This document shows positions 54,927-64,000 of a DNA stretch of 64,000 bases, piece by piece. The stretch lies in contig JASANH010001194.1 of the NCBI GenBank assembly GCA_030248295.1, positions 62,001 to 126,000 of the forward strand. The letters run 5' to 3'. Every line of letters begins with the position of its first letter. Position 1 is the first letter of the stretch. The position numbers and the translations under genes are program-made. The notes beneath the pieces are model-generated. The model was given only the letters and a program-made list of their open reading frames with translations, ran no database searches and was not told where the DNA came from. Source of the stretch: Mesodorylaimus sp. YZB2_4 (lineage: Eukaryota > Nematoda > Enoplea > Dorylaimida > Dorylaimidae).

Positions 54927-56680
54927 CTAACACGACAGAGAAGAGAAGAGACACGTGGTCTGCCAGATAGGTGAGAGAGCCCACTAGAGAAGAGAAGAAA
55001 AGAAATTTTTTACACAGAGATCATCGTGAATTACAACTCACTCTTGTCTGTATAAGCCTGATTTGAAGGAATTTCTTTCGTGGATACTGAACTTTCAAGT
55101 ATCTCATGTTTCAAATTTAGCAGTTTTCCAGAACTTTAAGTTCAGCTTGAAAGCTTCTAATGGCTGCTTCGAGGCTGACCACTTTAGAGGACAGACTTTC
55201 AAGTTGGCTGACGACATTTTTTGCTATCGCTTCGAGTTCCGCACTTTGATTTTGAAGGCCTTCAGATGACATGATCACCAAATATGGTCTCAGCTTGCCA
55301 TGAGCACGAATCGAATATTGAGGCGCATGTAACAACGACAGCTCTCGGCGCTCCCAAACCATTTATGAATTGGGCATGAAATACGAAGACTCTGTCACGT
55401 TGGCGGTTCGATCCGTAACAAGTAAGGTCAATTAACTGTTTACCGCTTCTTAATAAGCTAAAATATCCTGTTTCTGTACCTTTCCAAATACTATTCTGTA
55501 GATATAGTCCAGTCCACTCATACTCAGACCGGATAATATCACCATTCGGTTCTTGTCACAGGTTTTCAAATCCCAAATTTTCCCCCTATAATTTGTGTGT
55601 ATTTATATATTATGAGTTCGCTTATTACCACACTGAATTTTGCCCAGCCCGCTTACTATCAACATAAATTTCTCGGACAAGCGGAATAAGTATGAGGAAA
55701 GAGTCTCATTACAATCCTGGCAGTCCGAAACAAGTGCAAAATCGTCAAAAACTAGGATTTCTCGCAAGAAAACGCGTACATTTAGGCATGGCACCTTATG
55801 CTTCAGCTTTTAACTTGACTGCTCCTCATAATTAGGATTTCTTTGATTATAAAAACTATTGAAGAAAGCGTTGCGTCTTTCAAGGTTAGAAACATATGAA
55901 AATGATACGAAATTGCGATAAAAAAGATAAAAGCACGTGTAAAGTTTTGACCATTTTAGTGTGTACTTCGGTTTTAGTCGCGGTCCGGACACTGTCACAT
56001 TGTCTTCGCATCCGGAGCTGGTGATACTAAGCGGACTCGACTTTATATACTGTAAACCTGTATATTCTATTACTACAGCTCGATTACTTTCGTGAAAACA
56101 ATTCTAGACTCGGACTTTTGCGCAAGCTTTTGCAACAATGAGATGCGGGCTACTTGAGCTGATAACCTGCGGACCATCATTGATGAAATGGCCTCGGAGG
56201 CTTAAAATGATTATACTGAAACGACGCAACGCTCAATGTATACAAAGAAAACAGGATGATTTCGCCATCAGTTCCGTATGCCAATTCGACGATTTTATTC
56301 ATCAGCCAAAGCATGCAGGGGAGGACGCTTTTAGACGAACGATTTCTCAAAGATACGAAGTACAACGTGATTTGATACGAGGTTTGTGATGTGGCCAGCG
56401 AAGTCTCTCCTTAAAGGAAAATCGCCCAGTGAAGTGAGCCTATTCCAGAAGCACAGTGACCTCAAAGGAAACTGCCAGTGAGCTTGAGGGAATCAGCTCA
56501 GTGGATGTTACGGTTTCAACCAAGCGTTCGTGTCTCAGGCTCAGGGCTCAAATGTCAGCAGATGTTGAGTGCGATAGGCAACAGGGCGATAGGCGATAGG
56601 CACGCTCACAGTAGTACTGTAAATAGTCGTACGTATATCTGCTATCCACCACTTGCAGCTAAGGCGCCGAAACTGACTTT

Positions 56681-56748
<68 letters not shown>

Positions 56749-56849
56749 CTTTACAACCGAACTCGCGATCATCAGCGACCTGTTGTCTGTGTGGATGTCT
56801 GGTGCGCGGTCGCGTCGAGCTTCCCACCTCGACGGAAAGGAGTAGGGAG
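54927..56849. other. Region between DEG/ENaC and the small membrane protein gene
   Basis: Contains the coiled-coil-like minus-strand frame at 55117-55272 (heptad-like Leu/Val spacing, possibly the missing DEG/ENaC first exon) and, further right, the CAG repeat. No other coding sequence is recognised. Confidence 0.5.
56681..56746 (+). repeat. (CAG)22 trinucleotide repeat
   Basis: Twenty-two uninterrupted CAG copies. The repeat lies in the open frame upstream of the ATG at 56850 and would encode poly-Ser if translation began at the in-frame ATG at 56505. Otherwise it is in the 5' UTR. Confidence 0.95.
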
Positions 56850-57442
56850 ATGGGTCTCATGGGCCGAAGCAACCCGGTGGACTTGGAGGCATCGATGGGC
56901 GAGATGGGTAACTCGATTAGTTTATTCACCATAGCTTCGTGTCTGACGGCTGTCCTCTCCTTCGTATTCGTCATTCTTTTTTGCGCATGCTGCGAAAACG
57001 ATGAAGCTAAGCAAGTTCCTGAACCTGAAGGAAGCTCGCAAATGGGATTTGCTAAACAAATGGTAAGTGTCGATTGCTATGCGTTTGACGATTGGAGATG
57101 GGACTCGAAAGTCTATCGAGGGGTGACAAGTCTGGGCTGCTTCAAGCCTGTAGCTTGCAATGTTTCAGTCGACATCAACGAGAGGAAAGGCCAAGGGCAA
57201 GCATGAAATGGAGCACGTGCCAGTTGATCAGGAAACGATTCCGTAAGCACGCCTCCGCTTCCGTGCCTTCGCTAAGTAGCCTGTCTGGTTACAGGTTTCA
57301 GGTAAGGAAAATGCCAACGCCGACCAGCCACCGCATACCCTTGGCCCCTCCTGGAGCAACCGTGCCTCCACCGATCGTGCCAGGTGACGAGGATCCGACC
57401 GTGAATGTGGAACGCGTCAAAAAGAGTGCCAAGACGTCTTGA
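56850..57442 (+). CDS. Small single-pass membrane protein with juxtamembrane CACC motif
   Basis: No family recognised. Three exons join in phase to 144 aa: 56850-57062, 57169-57242 and 57295-57442. A short N-terminus (MGLMGRSNPVDLEASMGEMG) is followed by one membrane segment at residues ~28-48 (SLFTIASCLTAVLSFVFVIL). It ends in FCACCEND, a Cys cluster at the membrane face of the kind often palmitoylated. The cytoplasmic tail is acidic, then Lys-rich, then Pro-rich (PLAPPGATVPPPIVPG). The frame is also open upstream through the CAG repeat to an ATG at 56505, which would add ~115 residues including poly-Ser; I prefer the later ATG because the TM-CACC design then resembles the convergent neighbour. 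Confidence 0.65.
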
Positions 57443-58196
57443 AAGTGGCCAATAGCAAAAAATGTCTTTGATAACTGGCCCTTAGTCTCGATCATACTGG
57501 TTTCATTGTAAATGTCTCTTTTTGTGCCCAGTCTATCGAAGATGTGCTGTAATTATGTAGCACGTCAGGCCCATATGATCCGTGGCAAATCGACTGTCAA
57601 TCCTGAAACTTTTGATGTAAGAGCGGTTGCCTTGACAAAGTCGTACAGTTTATGTACATTACTTATAATCAGTGGCGCCAAGGCCTTGTCGAGGTCATAA
57701 AAACAGGCTTATTTATTCAAGGATCACCTCGTTAAGTTGTTTGGCATCTCAAGCAGCTAAGGCAGGTTTTTCAATCTGATACTTCGTTGCTTTATCTGTT
57801 TTCTGTCTGTGCTTTAGCCGCGCACGTTTCGATGCATGCATTTCCTTGGGCGATACAAGAGGAGAAAAGACTCCTACAGTCCTCACCCTGTTTTACTGTT
57901 GCGCCACTGACGTGCGAGCAAACTGGAAAACCATTTCTGAGGGCCTCATGTGTTGTGAAGAGAAGAGCCCTCACTAAAAAGTGCCGTGATAGAATTCACT
58001 TGTTTCTGCTCTGCAGCTTCTAAAGAAAGAGTAGCTGCCATAATGGACAGTACTTCAGTATGCCGTCAAAAATGGCCCGAAAGCTAGTTTACGAGAGTAT
58101 TAGCAAGAAAAGATGCAGCATCCGAGCGATAACGTTAAATGAATGAGACATACGCAGGCAGCTTGCTAAGACACAGACTGTACGAATACGATACTC
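57443..58196. other. Convergent 3' flanks of the two CACC membrane protein genes
   Basis: Only short frames without motifs. The stretch separates the stop codons of the two convergent genes. Confidence 0.5.
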
Positions 58197-59049
58197 CTAC
58201 GTCCGCACTGAAACCGATCGAACGCTGGGCGTTGGACGAGGCGACACAAACTGCCGCGCTGCTTTCACAGACGTCGTCAGTTTCCTGAAAGCACTCGAAT
58301 AATATGCGGAATGGCGGCATGGAAGAGCGTACTTGTCCTTCAGTTCCATCACAGACGTCTTGCCGGCGCCAAACTTGGCTTTCCCGTTCATTCTTATGCT
58401 CGCACTGAAACGGGAGACGCATCATTGTCGCCCACGATGAAGGTAATCAGCGCCCCGACCACGCCTTTTTTAAAGCTCTGCACTTACGAAGGAAAGTTGG
58501 AAAATGGATCGTCCACGTCGAGTCCGAGAGTCCGGTAGGCCGGGTCGTCGAAGCGGACAGCATCTGGCGGTACTACGCCACGCTTTAGCTGACCGGGGTT
58601 GGCATTCTTACTTGCACGGGGAATCTTCCCATCGGCTGCGATAACGGTCAACGGTAGTGCAGTGACAGCGAGCATTGTCGGTGAATTGTCAGCTTCGGGC
58701 GAGGGACCCGTTTCATCGACCGTCTTGAAACTGATACTTTTCCCGCTGCGACAGCTACCCACAGTTTTCGCGTCGCCGGACCTTGAGCTCGCGGAGGACA
58801 TTTTTCTACGCCTGATCGTAAGAACTCAATAAAGCGATCGAAAAGGCGAATGATGGAAAACAGTCACCCTTCTATCGTGGAGCCCTCTTCCTGATTCACC
58901 TTTGTGTCCCCTTTCCTCCGCCGTGCAGAGTTGCAGCAAGCGCATAGGATCATCGAGGCAAAGAAAAATAGGGTAGCGCTGATTGCAACGGCGCTCGCTG
59001 ATAATTGCAGGCTGCCAGAAAAGTAGTCGCTCGATGGCACAGGAGCCAT
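58197..59049 (-). CDS. Small single-pass membrane protein with CACC motif, second gene
   Basis: No family recognised. Three exons join in phase to 237 aa: 58868-59049, 58488-58811 and 58197-58404. Residues 1-17 are polar, then one membrane segment (~18-40) ends in ILCACC. An Arg/Lys-rich stop-transfer stretch follows (NSARRRKGDTK). The tail contains Ser-rich and Pro/Asp-rich parts and ends in a basic Ser/Arg-rich segment. The ATG at 59049 is the first in frame with a reasonable context. It converges on the gene at 56850-57442, and both encode their membrane segment and Cys cluster in exon 1, so they may be old paralogues; the tails are not clearly similar. Confidence 0.65.
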
Positions 59050-59288
59050 TTCAGCACGGCCGACCGACCACTGCACGCCCAGAACTCACACCCGAAACGA
59101 CAGGTCGCTGTACACCGTCAGACCGGCAAATCAGAAATCGAAGCACGCAGTGATTGGTCCCTTGCTCCTCAATGGTCTTTACACTGTCCTTGTTCCTTCT
59201 CTTGGTTCTGCTGCCGAGCCGAGTAGTCGATCTTTTTGTGCTTCCCCGCGGTAACCTTTTTACTTTTTGTACTGACGACTGATTAGTG

Positions 59289-60723
59289 ATGGCCTACGCC
59301 AAAAACCTGGAAGGCGGAGATCGCGCTTCGACGACTTCGCTTTCGAATTCTGTGAGCCGAACTGATGAGCATCCGAGCGACGTCCACGATCCGATCGATC
59401 AGCATGGTCCAATCCAGGTGGTCCAGTTCGATGGCACCGTCCCGACCAGCGAGGTCCTGGTTCAATCCCCGATCCTGTTTACGGCCAAGTGCTACGTCTT
59501 GAGTCCGCCCCCATCGTTCGACCCCGTCTTCGACGACCTGTTGGAAGGAGGCGCTGCGAGCGGGGTGTCCAGCATTCGCGATCAAACGACGTCCAATGGC
59601 GAAAAGGGCGCCAGGCTGGACGAATCCACTCAAAAAATTGAATATTTGAACGAATTGTTGCGCGACGAGAAGCGTTTGAGCAGCCTGCCCGAATTTATGC
59701 ATCTGCAAAAAGTAAGGACCAGAAGTGCTTATCTGATTGACCATCCACATTTGTCTTTCCTCGGGCACTGCGGTAAGAGCGACCATGGCCTCCCTTTTCA
59801 GCTGGTCACTCGTGAAATCGAGCGTGTGCGCAACCAATTGCGTCTTGTGCCCGACATGGAAGACCAGCACTCGTCCGATCATTGCAGCATTTTCCACTAC
59901 GGCCGGTTCAGTATCGACCTGGCCAGCGACATGCCGGCTCCCGAAGGGCCAGTCGTGACGGCCGTCGAGAAAGTCCCCATTCCGATCGATCAGTACCCCA
60001 ACTACAATTTCATCGGGCGATTGGTCGGACCTCGAGGTCGAACGATCAAGCAAATTGAGCACGAGACTGAATGCCAGGTGGGCTCGGGGAGGGAGTGCCC
60101 TCCTCGGGGGACTCTATCCGTTTCCCTCGCCTAGGTTACCATTCGAGGACTGGGAATGGAGAAGGGGGCCAGAGAGAACGAAACTCAAGGCTGCAGCAGT
60201 GCCGACGAGGCCCCGCACGTCCGCATTTCGGGTAAGCTGAGGAAAGGGAGCTTTGTCCTGCGGTCACCTGCACGTGGTATCCTTTCAGCGACTGATTACA
60301 AGGAACGAGCCGAGCTCAAGGTCGCCCGCGTGAAGCAGCTGATTGAGCAGCTGTTGGTAAGTGAGACTCTTTGAAGAATTCTTGAACAACGTAAGGCCAG
60401 ACTCCACTCCAAAAGAGGATTGCCTGCTTCGTTCTTTCCAACTGAAGCTCTGTTTCGAGGTGCCCGTTGAAAACGATGAGCTGAAACAGTGGCAGTTGCG
60501 GGAACTGTCTTACATTCGTCAGCGGGGTCGTCGCTGCCATCGATTCGCCCCTCGTCGGCAACAATCGGCTTCGAACGAAGAAGACTCGAGCCAGGCTCCT
60601 GTCCAATTCTCGGTTAATCCCATGTTCGATTCGTACGGCAATGTGGTCTACGTCGATGCTCCGTTGACGGACGCTGCTGGGAACGTCGTGCCCGTTGTCT
60701 GGCCGAACAGCGACTCCTGCTGA
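59289..60723 (+). CDS. STAR-family KH-domain RNA-binding protein (quaking/GLD-1-like)
   Basis: STAR proteins bind ACUAAY-type RNA and control splicing, stability or translation. Five exons join in phase to 375 aa: 59289-59711, 59802-60077, 60135-60231, 60290-60357 and 60460-60723. After an acidic N-terminal extension of ~110 residues comes a Qua1-like dimerisation helix pair (EYLNELLRDEKRLSSLPEF). The maxi-KH domain has VPIPIDQYPNYNFIGRLVGP, the RNA-contacting GPRG loop and KQIEHETECQVTIRGLGM. The Qua2 part is VPVENDELKQWQLRELSYI. The variable loop of the KH domain is shorter than in vertebrate QKI and the conserved HV..S pattern is reduced, so this is a divergent member. The last acceptor (TTTCGAG) is unusual but keeps both phase and homology. 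The C-terminus lacks the QKI nuclear signal. Confidence 0.85.
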
Positions 60724-60976
60724 GCGGGTGACAAATTGTGAACTACTCGATTGTGAGGGGGTGACTGTATGTGAGGGATGTGACACCTTCAACAAATCTA
60801 TTTTTAGGTACTGTTTTTACACGTGTAATAGATATGCTTGCTTTTTTCTGCGCAAGATATGGGCGATCAGCGCGTCAACTGTTCAAACTTTTGATCGATA
60901 ACACACAATAATATGCAATTTATTCTTGCACCTAGCCTACCACTATCAAATGGGATAAAAAGATTTCAAAGCTGAT

Positions 60977-61891
60977 TTAGGGAGTTTCCTTCTTACTTTG
61001 GAAGAAAATCCAAGTCTGGCATTCTTCAGCTTGTTTGATATCGAAGAACATTTTCCTCGCAGATTTTTCGGCCAGTAAGTTGCCTGGTGAAATGAAGAAA
61101 TAAGGTTGCAGGGGGCTGAAATCGGACAGCTTTAGTCCAATGGACAGGCCCATGTACTCGGAGAGGCCTCGTCCACGGTACCCATTGTCGATGTGAAGAT
61201 TGCCCAAGGCCCCGCAACTGTACGAGCAGGCCCAGGCCACCAGTTCGTTCTTGTTTTTATTTCTCAGGCAGACCGAAGGAAATGTTGCCAGCAGCCATTT
61301 GAAGAAGTGGGGGACAACGTGGGGCGGCCCGTAGTGCCATTCTGCCGTCACCTTGGCCACGTCGCACTCTCTCAGAATGTCGGGCACGAGTTCGTGCGGC
61401 AGCAATGCGGCCAGTTGGTTCAGGCGGTCTCTGTACTTGCCCACATTAGATCGCTCCATGGCAGTGTACATGCAATAGGCGCCGTACTGGTCCACCTCTC
61501 CATATTCCCCCAGTACGCGCTTCACTGAGTCCACCATTTCGCAGGACAAATAGTTGCCATACATGGCTCGATTGGTCCAATCCCTCGCCGAGGACACGGC
61601 CCGTACAAAATTCTCGAAACCGGGGCCGTCGTAGGAGTCACCGGGCTGGAAGAAGGTGGCCACATCGAAGTCTAAACTGGTGCCACTGGAGAAGGGCTTA
61701 GATGTGTGCATGGAGCATACATTGCGGAAGGCTGGCCATTGATCAACGTATACGTGTCCCTGGTCGGCCATAAAATTTTTACGCAGATACCACAGTTGCT
61801 GACGGAGAGGGAGAGAAAACATGGGCGCATGGTCGAGTGCGGATTGAAGGACAACGAGGTCCGATCCTATGAGTTCTATTAGACTTCCCAT
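60977..61891 (-). CDS. Glycine N-acyltransferase-like protein (GNAT fold)
   Basis: GLYAT enzymes conjugate acyl-CoAs to glycine or similar amines. This single-exon frame gives 304 aa from the ATG at 61891, close to the ~295 aa of GLYAT. The C-terminal third looks like the GNAT acetyl-CoA core: a PSVCLRNKNKNELVAWACSY strand pair, CGALGNLHIDNGYRGRGLSEY with the acyl-CoA pyrophosphate loop R-G-R-G, and a final FFISPGN segment. The N-terminal half fits the GLYAT N-domain (helical, WPAFRNV). The reading frame is open 22 codons further upstream but without an ATG. Substrate is unknown; similar families are expanded in some invertebrates. Confidence 0.65.
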   Translation of the reverse strand: MGSLIELIGSDLVVLQSALDHAPMFSLPLRQQLWYLRKNFMADQGHVYVDQWPAFRNVCSMHTSKPFSSGTSLDFDVATFFQPGDSYDGPGFENFVRAVSSARDWTNRAMYGNYLSCEMVDSVKRVLGEYGEVDQYGAYCMYTAMERSNVGKYRDRLNQLAALLPHELVPDILRECDVAKVTAEWHYGPPHVVPHFFKWLLATFPSVCLRNKNKNELVAWACSYSCGALGNLHIDNGYRGRGLSEYMGLSIGLKLSDFSPLQPYFFISPGNLLAEKSARKMFFDIKQAEECQTWIFFQSKKETP

Positions 61892-62496
61892 GACAGCGAG
61901 TGGTACGGAGCAAGTGAGCAGAATTAGACAATGAGTCGGGGGGGACGGATGTAGCAAATGTGCTTGTCGTGCGAAGAGTGAGCTAACAATGAGAGTCGGA
62001 GATGCTCTTCCGCTCTTTTATTTACGGCGGCCAGACTGAGCAACTCGAAGCCCTAATCTCGTTTTTTTGTAGAAAAGTCTAATGTGTCTCGAAAAAAGCA
62101 GAGCAAAAAGTTAGGTTTTCATCGATAATAAAACATGTCTAAATTACTAAGCTTATTTGTCAATGGTTGCTCGCTTATGTTAGACGAGGCGTGGGGAGAA
62201 ATCTGCTGGTGCCTTCGTGACATGAATTTTTGTTGCGGCAGCTGGGTGGGGCTCTTATATTGGACAGCACTCGCCTCTAAACAGGAACCAATTTTTGCAG
62301 CAGTACCAAACAGTACAGCGAGACAGCTCCATTCGTGGATAATGACATGACATGGCTTATCCAAGGCAAGTTAGGCAAACACAGCGAGTACAGTCGATCT
62401 GCTGGCAGCAAATACATCCATCCGCTTTGTCAACACTCATTAGCTTAGCTTAGCCTCCGCCCGTCTGCCCGACACTCTGAGCTCAACTCAGCCATC
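61892..62496. other. Upstream region between divergent genes
   Basis: Separates the starts of the GLYAT-like gene (-) and the small secreted protein (+). A short frame near 62119-62364 has no motif. No other feature seen. Confidence 0.45.
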
Positions 62497-62823
62497 ATGA
62501 AGGGGACAATCGTATTTTTCTGCTTTTTCCTCCCCCTTGTCATTGCCGCAGCCACTGTTCAGCGTGGCAAACCCGATCAGGATTTGAGCAGTCGATCAGT
62601 AAAAGATCAGTCTGAGTCAAATAAAAGATCATTTGTTTCATCGTTCCTGCAACTCCTTCCAAACCTGTATGGCTTGCTCAACCTCTTGGTCGGAAGTCTC
62701 GGTGGCAGTCAGGGTGCTGGAAGTAGCCCGATTTCTCCGCCCGTCGACACTAGTCAATTTCACGGAGTGGTACAGACCATTAACATAAGCGAAGGTGGCA
62801 ATTTCGCTGTAGATAACCAGTGA
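62497..62823 (+). CDS. Small secreted protein, 108 aa, unknown function
   Basis: No family recognised. The frame starts MKGTIVFFCFFLPLVIAAAT, a clear signal peptide with likely cleavage after AAA or AAT. The mature part of ~88 residues is Ser/Gly-rich with a hydrophobic helix-like centre (SSFLQLLPNLYGLLNLLVG), then GGSQGAGSSPISPP and an N-glycosylation sequon (NIS). There is no Cys in the mature part, which argues against a disulfide-rich toxin. A canonical AATAAA follows at 62852-62857, only ~30 nt after the stop, which supports a short real transcript. The hydrophobic centre could be amphipathic and membrane-active; that is inference. Confidence 0.65.
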   Translation: MKGTIVFFCFFLPLVIAAATVQRGKPDQDLSSRSVKDQSESNKRSFVSSFLQLLPNLYGLLNLLVGSLGGSQGAGSSPISPPVDTSQFHGVVQTINISEGGNFAVDNQ

Positions 62824-62851
62824 ACAAGGTGTTCTGTGCTTTGAGTGAGGA

Positions 62852-62857
62852 AATAAA
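62852..62857 (+). terminator. Candidate polyadenylation signal of the small secreted protein gene
   Basis: AATAAA 29 nt after the stop codon of the preceding frame. Confidence 0.55.
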
Positions 62858-62992
62858 ATATGCAATTTATCTGTTCGTACCTCCAGTGCGCATTGGTATC
62901 ACTCTCGCGAGGTACAGTGCAAGGCACATTGCAGCCGGTCCTGCAGTAGACGCTATCAGAGGCAGCCAATGCGGCATGCATGGCAGCCAGAC

Positions 62993-63115
62993 CCCAGTTT
63001 CACAATCGCCTAGGACATGTCCTAAATATTAGGACACCGTAAGTCTTATCTTACATCATTGCGATTTGATCGTCCTAACTTTAGGACATGTCCTAGCTGA
63101 TTGTGAAACTGGCCC
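62993..63115. mobile_element. Short MITE with CCAGTTTCACAATC ends
   Basis: The left end CCAGTTTCACAATCGCCTAG (and GACATGTCCTAA) is the near-perfect inverse of the right end (TTAGGACATGTCCTAGCTG, then ATTGTGAAACTGG). The arms are about 45 nt around a short AT-rich centre. The inner GGACATGTCC is itself palindromic. The size is about 123 nt with no coding capacity. A target duplication is not obvious. Confidence 0.8.
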
Positions 63116-63846
63116 CAGGTGACCAGGAACAGTATGATCACAAGTTTGCAGTTGACACGTAGCCCACGACAAGAACCTTGACTTGCAGCTGCACAGAGTC
63201 ATGGTGTCAGATTCAATAACCCTGTCCCTGCAGCAGGGAGCCCATACGGATACAAACAGCGCTGATGGAAGATGCCCCTTACAGCGTGTGTCCAGGTATC
63301 ACATTGGCAAGTGAGAGTGCGCGTACAGTACAGAAATCTCATCGTCAGTGTACCCCTACTGCACTTACAGGTGCGCCCACTCATACTGCATGGACTAGCT
63401 CGTGCGTGGTGCGCGACCTGGGGAGAATACATATGCGTATGATGTGATGATGCTTGCTATGTTGAGCCGAGCCTACTATGTACAATCAAGAATAAAGTGT
63501 GTAAATCAGTCTGGAAACTAGGCCTTTTGGTGATCAGATTCGTTTGCACAGCTTTTTTGCGTCCCGAATCATTCACATTCGGATAACATTGACTTGAACT
63601 AAAACGGGATAATACGATCTTCACACCTGGCCTGGAATGCAAGCTTGATGCAACGCTGCACGTCTCAATGGTTGAGTGACCTTGCCAAATTCATTCGACT
63701 TGGAAAATCATGCTAATTTAGCGCAAGGCCAGAGGATCCGTCCTATAAAATAGGGTCACCTCCGTCCATTTGGACCATTTAAGCAGTGTGAGGGGAAAAT
63801 CCAAAAAGACTTGTGGCTCTATTGGCCGTCGGTGAGAGGAAGAAAA
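63116..63846. other. Upstream region of the Gln/Gly-repeat protein
   Basis: No gene recognised apart from the promoter of the next gene, whose TATA box is at 63744. Confidence 0.5.
63744..63750 (+). promoter_or_regulatory. TATA box of the Gln/Gly-repeat protein gene
   Basis: TATAAAA lies 97 nt before the ATG, which would place the transcription start near 63775 and leave a ~70-nt 5' leader. Strong TATA boxes are typical of highly expressed, tissue-restricted genes. Confidence 0.7.
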
Positions 63847-64000
63847 ATGAAATTGGTGATCGCTTTGTTCGCTGTTGCCGTTGTAGCCAGTCTTGTGGAT
63901 GCCAGGCGAGGCGGTACACAGGGCAGTCAACAAGGTGTTCAGCAAGGCGGCCAACAGGGTGGCCAGCAAGGTGGCCAACAGGGTGGCCAGCAAGGTGGCC
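63847..64000 (+). CDS. Secreted Gln/Gly tandem-repeat protein (5' end only)
   Basis: The frame opens with MKLVIALFAVAVVASLVDA, a strong signal peptide, followed by RRGGTQGSQQGV and then a tandem repeat of QQGG that is still running at the window end (51 codons seen). The DNA alternates two 12-base modules, GGTGGCCAACAG and GGTGGCCAGCAA. No Cys, Tyr or aromatic residues appear in the part seen. Proteins of this style are found among structural secretions such as silks, byssus, cuticle and adhesive glues; which one applies here cannot be told from 51 residues. The strong TATA box fits abundant expression in a gland or epidermis. Confidence 0.75.
   Translation, partial: MKLVIALFAVAVVASLVDARRGGTQGSQQGVQQGGQQGGQQGGQQGGQQGG

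Noticed and set aside
59283-60062. 259-codon minus-strand frame
   Set aside because: Exact antisense shadow of the STAR gene exons 1 and 2.

Overview
This window is animal (metazoan) nuclear DNA. It carries intron-rich protein genes with GT-AG junctions (most short introns are about 47-60 nt, some exceed 1 kb), metazoan families (rabenosyn-5, SLC4 anion exchanger, DEG/ENaC channel, rhodopsin-like GPCR, STAR/quaking RNA-binding protein) and several dispersed repeat families. Gene lengths and compact introns suggest an invertebrate; I cannot name the phylum. For most genes I rebuilt the exons by hand and checked that the reading phase is kept across every junction.

Layout. 1-2313 (-): rabenosyn-5, C-terminus outside the window. 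2879-6905 (-): PLP-dependent phospho-lyase of the ETNPPL/PHYKPL group. 8522-11608 (-): SRP72, head-to-head with the intronless dolichol kinase gene at 12038-13630 (+). 14278-16902 (-): calmodulin-like protein with a long N-terminal extension. 17.0-21.2 kb: no gene found. 21173-27223 (+): 19-exon SLC4 anion exchanger. 27467-28770 (-): BOLA1, head-to-head with GFPT (glutamine:fructose-6-phosphate amidotransferase) at 29287-33975 (+), whose intron 7 holds a textbook hAT-like miniature transposon. 36.9-47.1 kb: a very large inverted repeat with arms of about 3.85 kb around a 2.5 kb spacer. Each arm holds two diverged direct copies of one ~0.85-1 kb unit. In the right arm one unit can be spliced in silico into an intact 228-residue reading frame; the left-arm copy has stops. 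A decayed LINE reverse transcriptase abuts the right arm. 50276-51247 (+): intronless GPCR. 52514-54926 (-): DEG/ENaC channel. 56850-57442 (+) and 58197-59049 (-): two convergent small single-pass membrane proteins sharing a juxtamembrane Cys-Ala-Cys-Cys motif. 59289-60723 (+): STAR/KH protein. 60977-61891 (-): glycine-N-acyltransferase-like protein. 62497-62823 (+): short secreted protein. 63847 to the end (+): start of a secreted Gln/Gly-repeat protein.

The conserved genes are unrelated housekeeping functions (endosome tethering, lipid breakdown, secretion, N-glycosylation, ion transport, Fe-S biology, hexosamine synthesis). They are not an operon; only the two close head-to-head pairs suggest shared promoters. 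The most unusual part is the inverted repeat with its nested units, its candidate spliced reading frame and its mirrored CTCF-like motifs.
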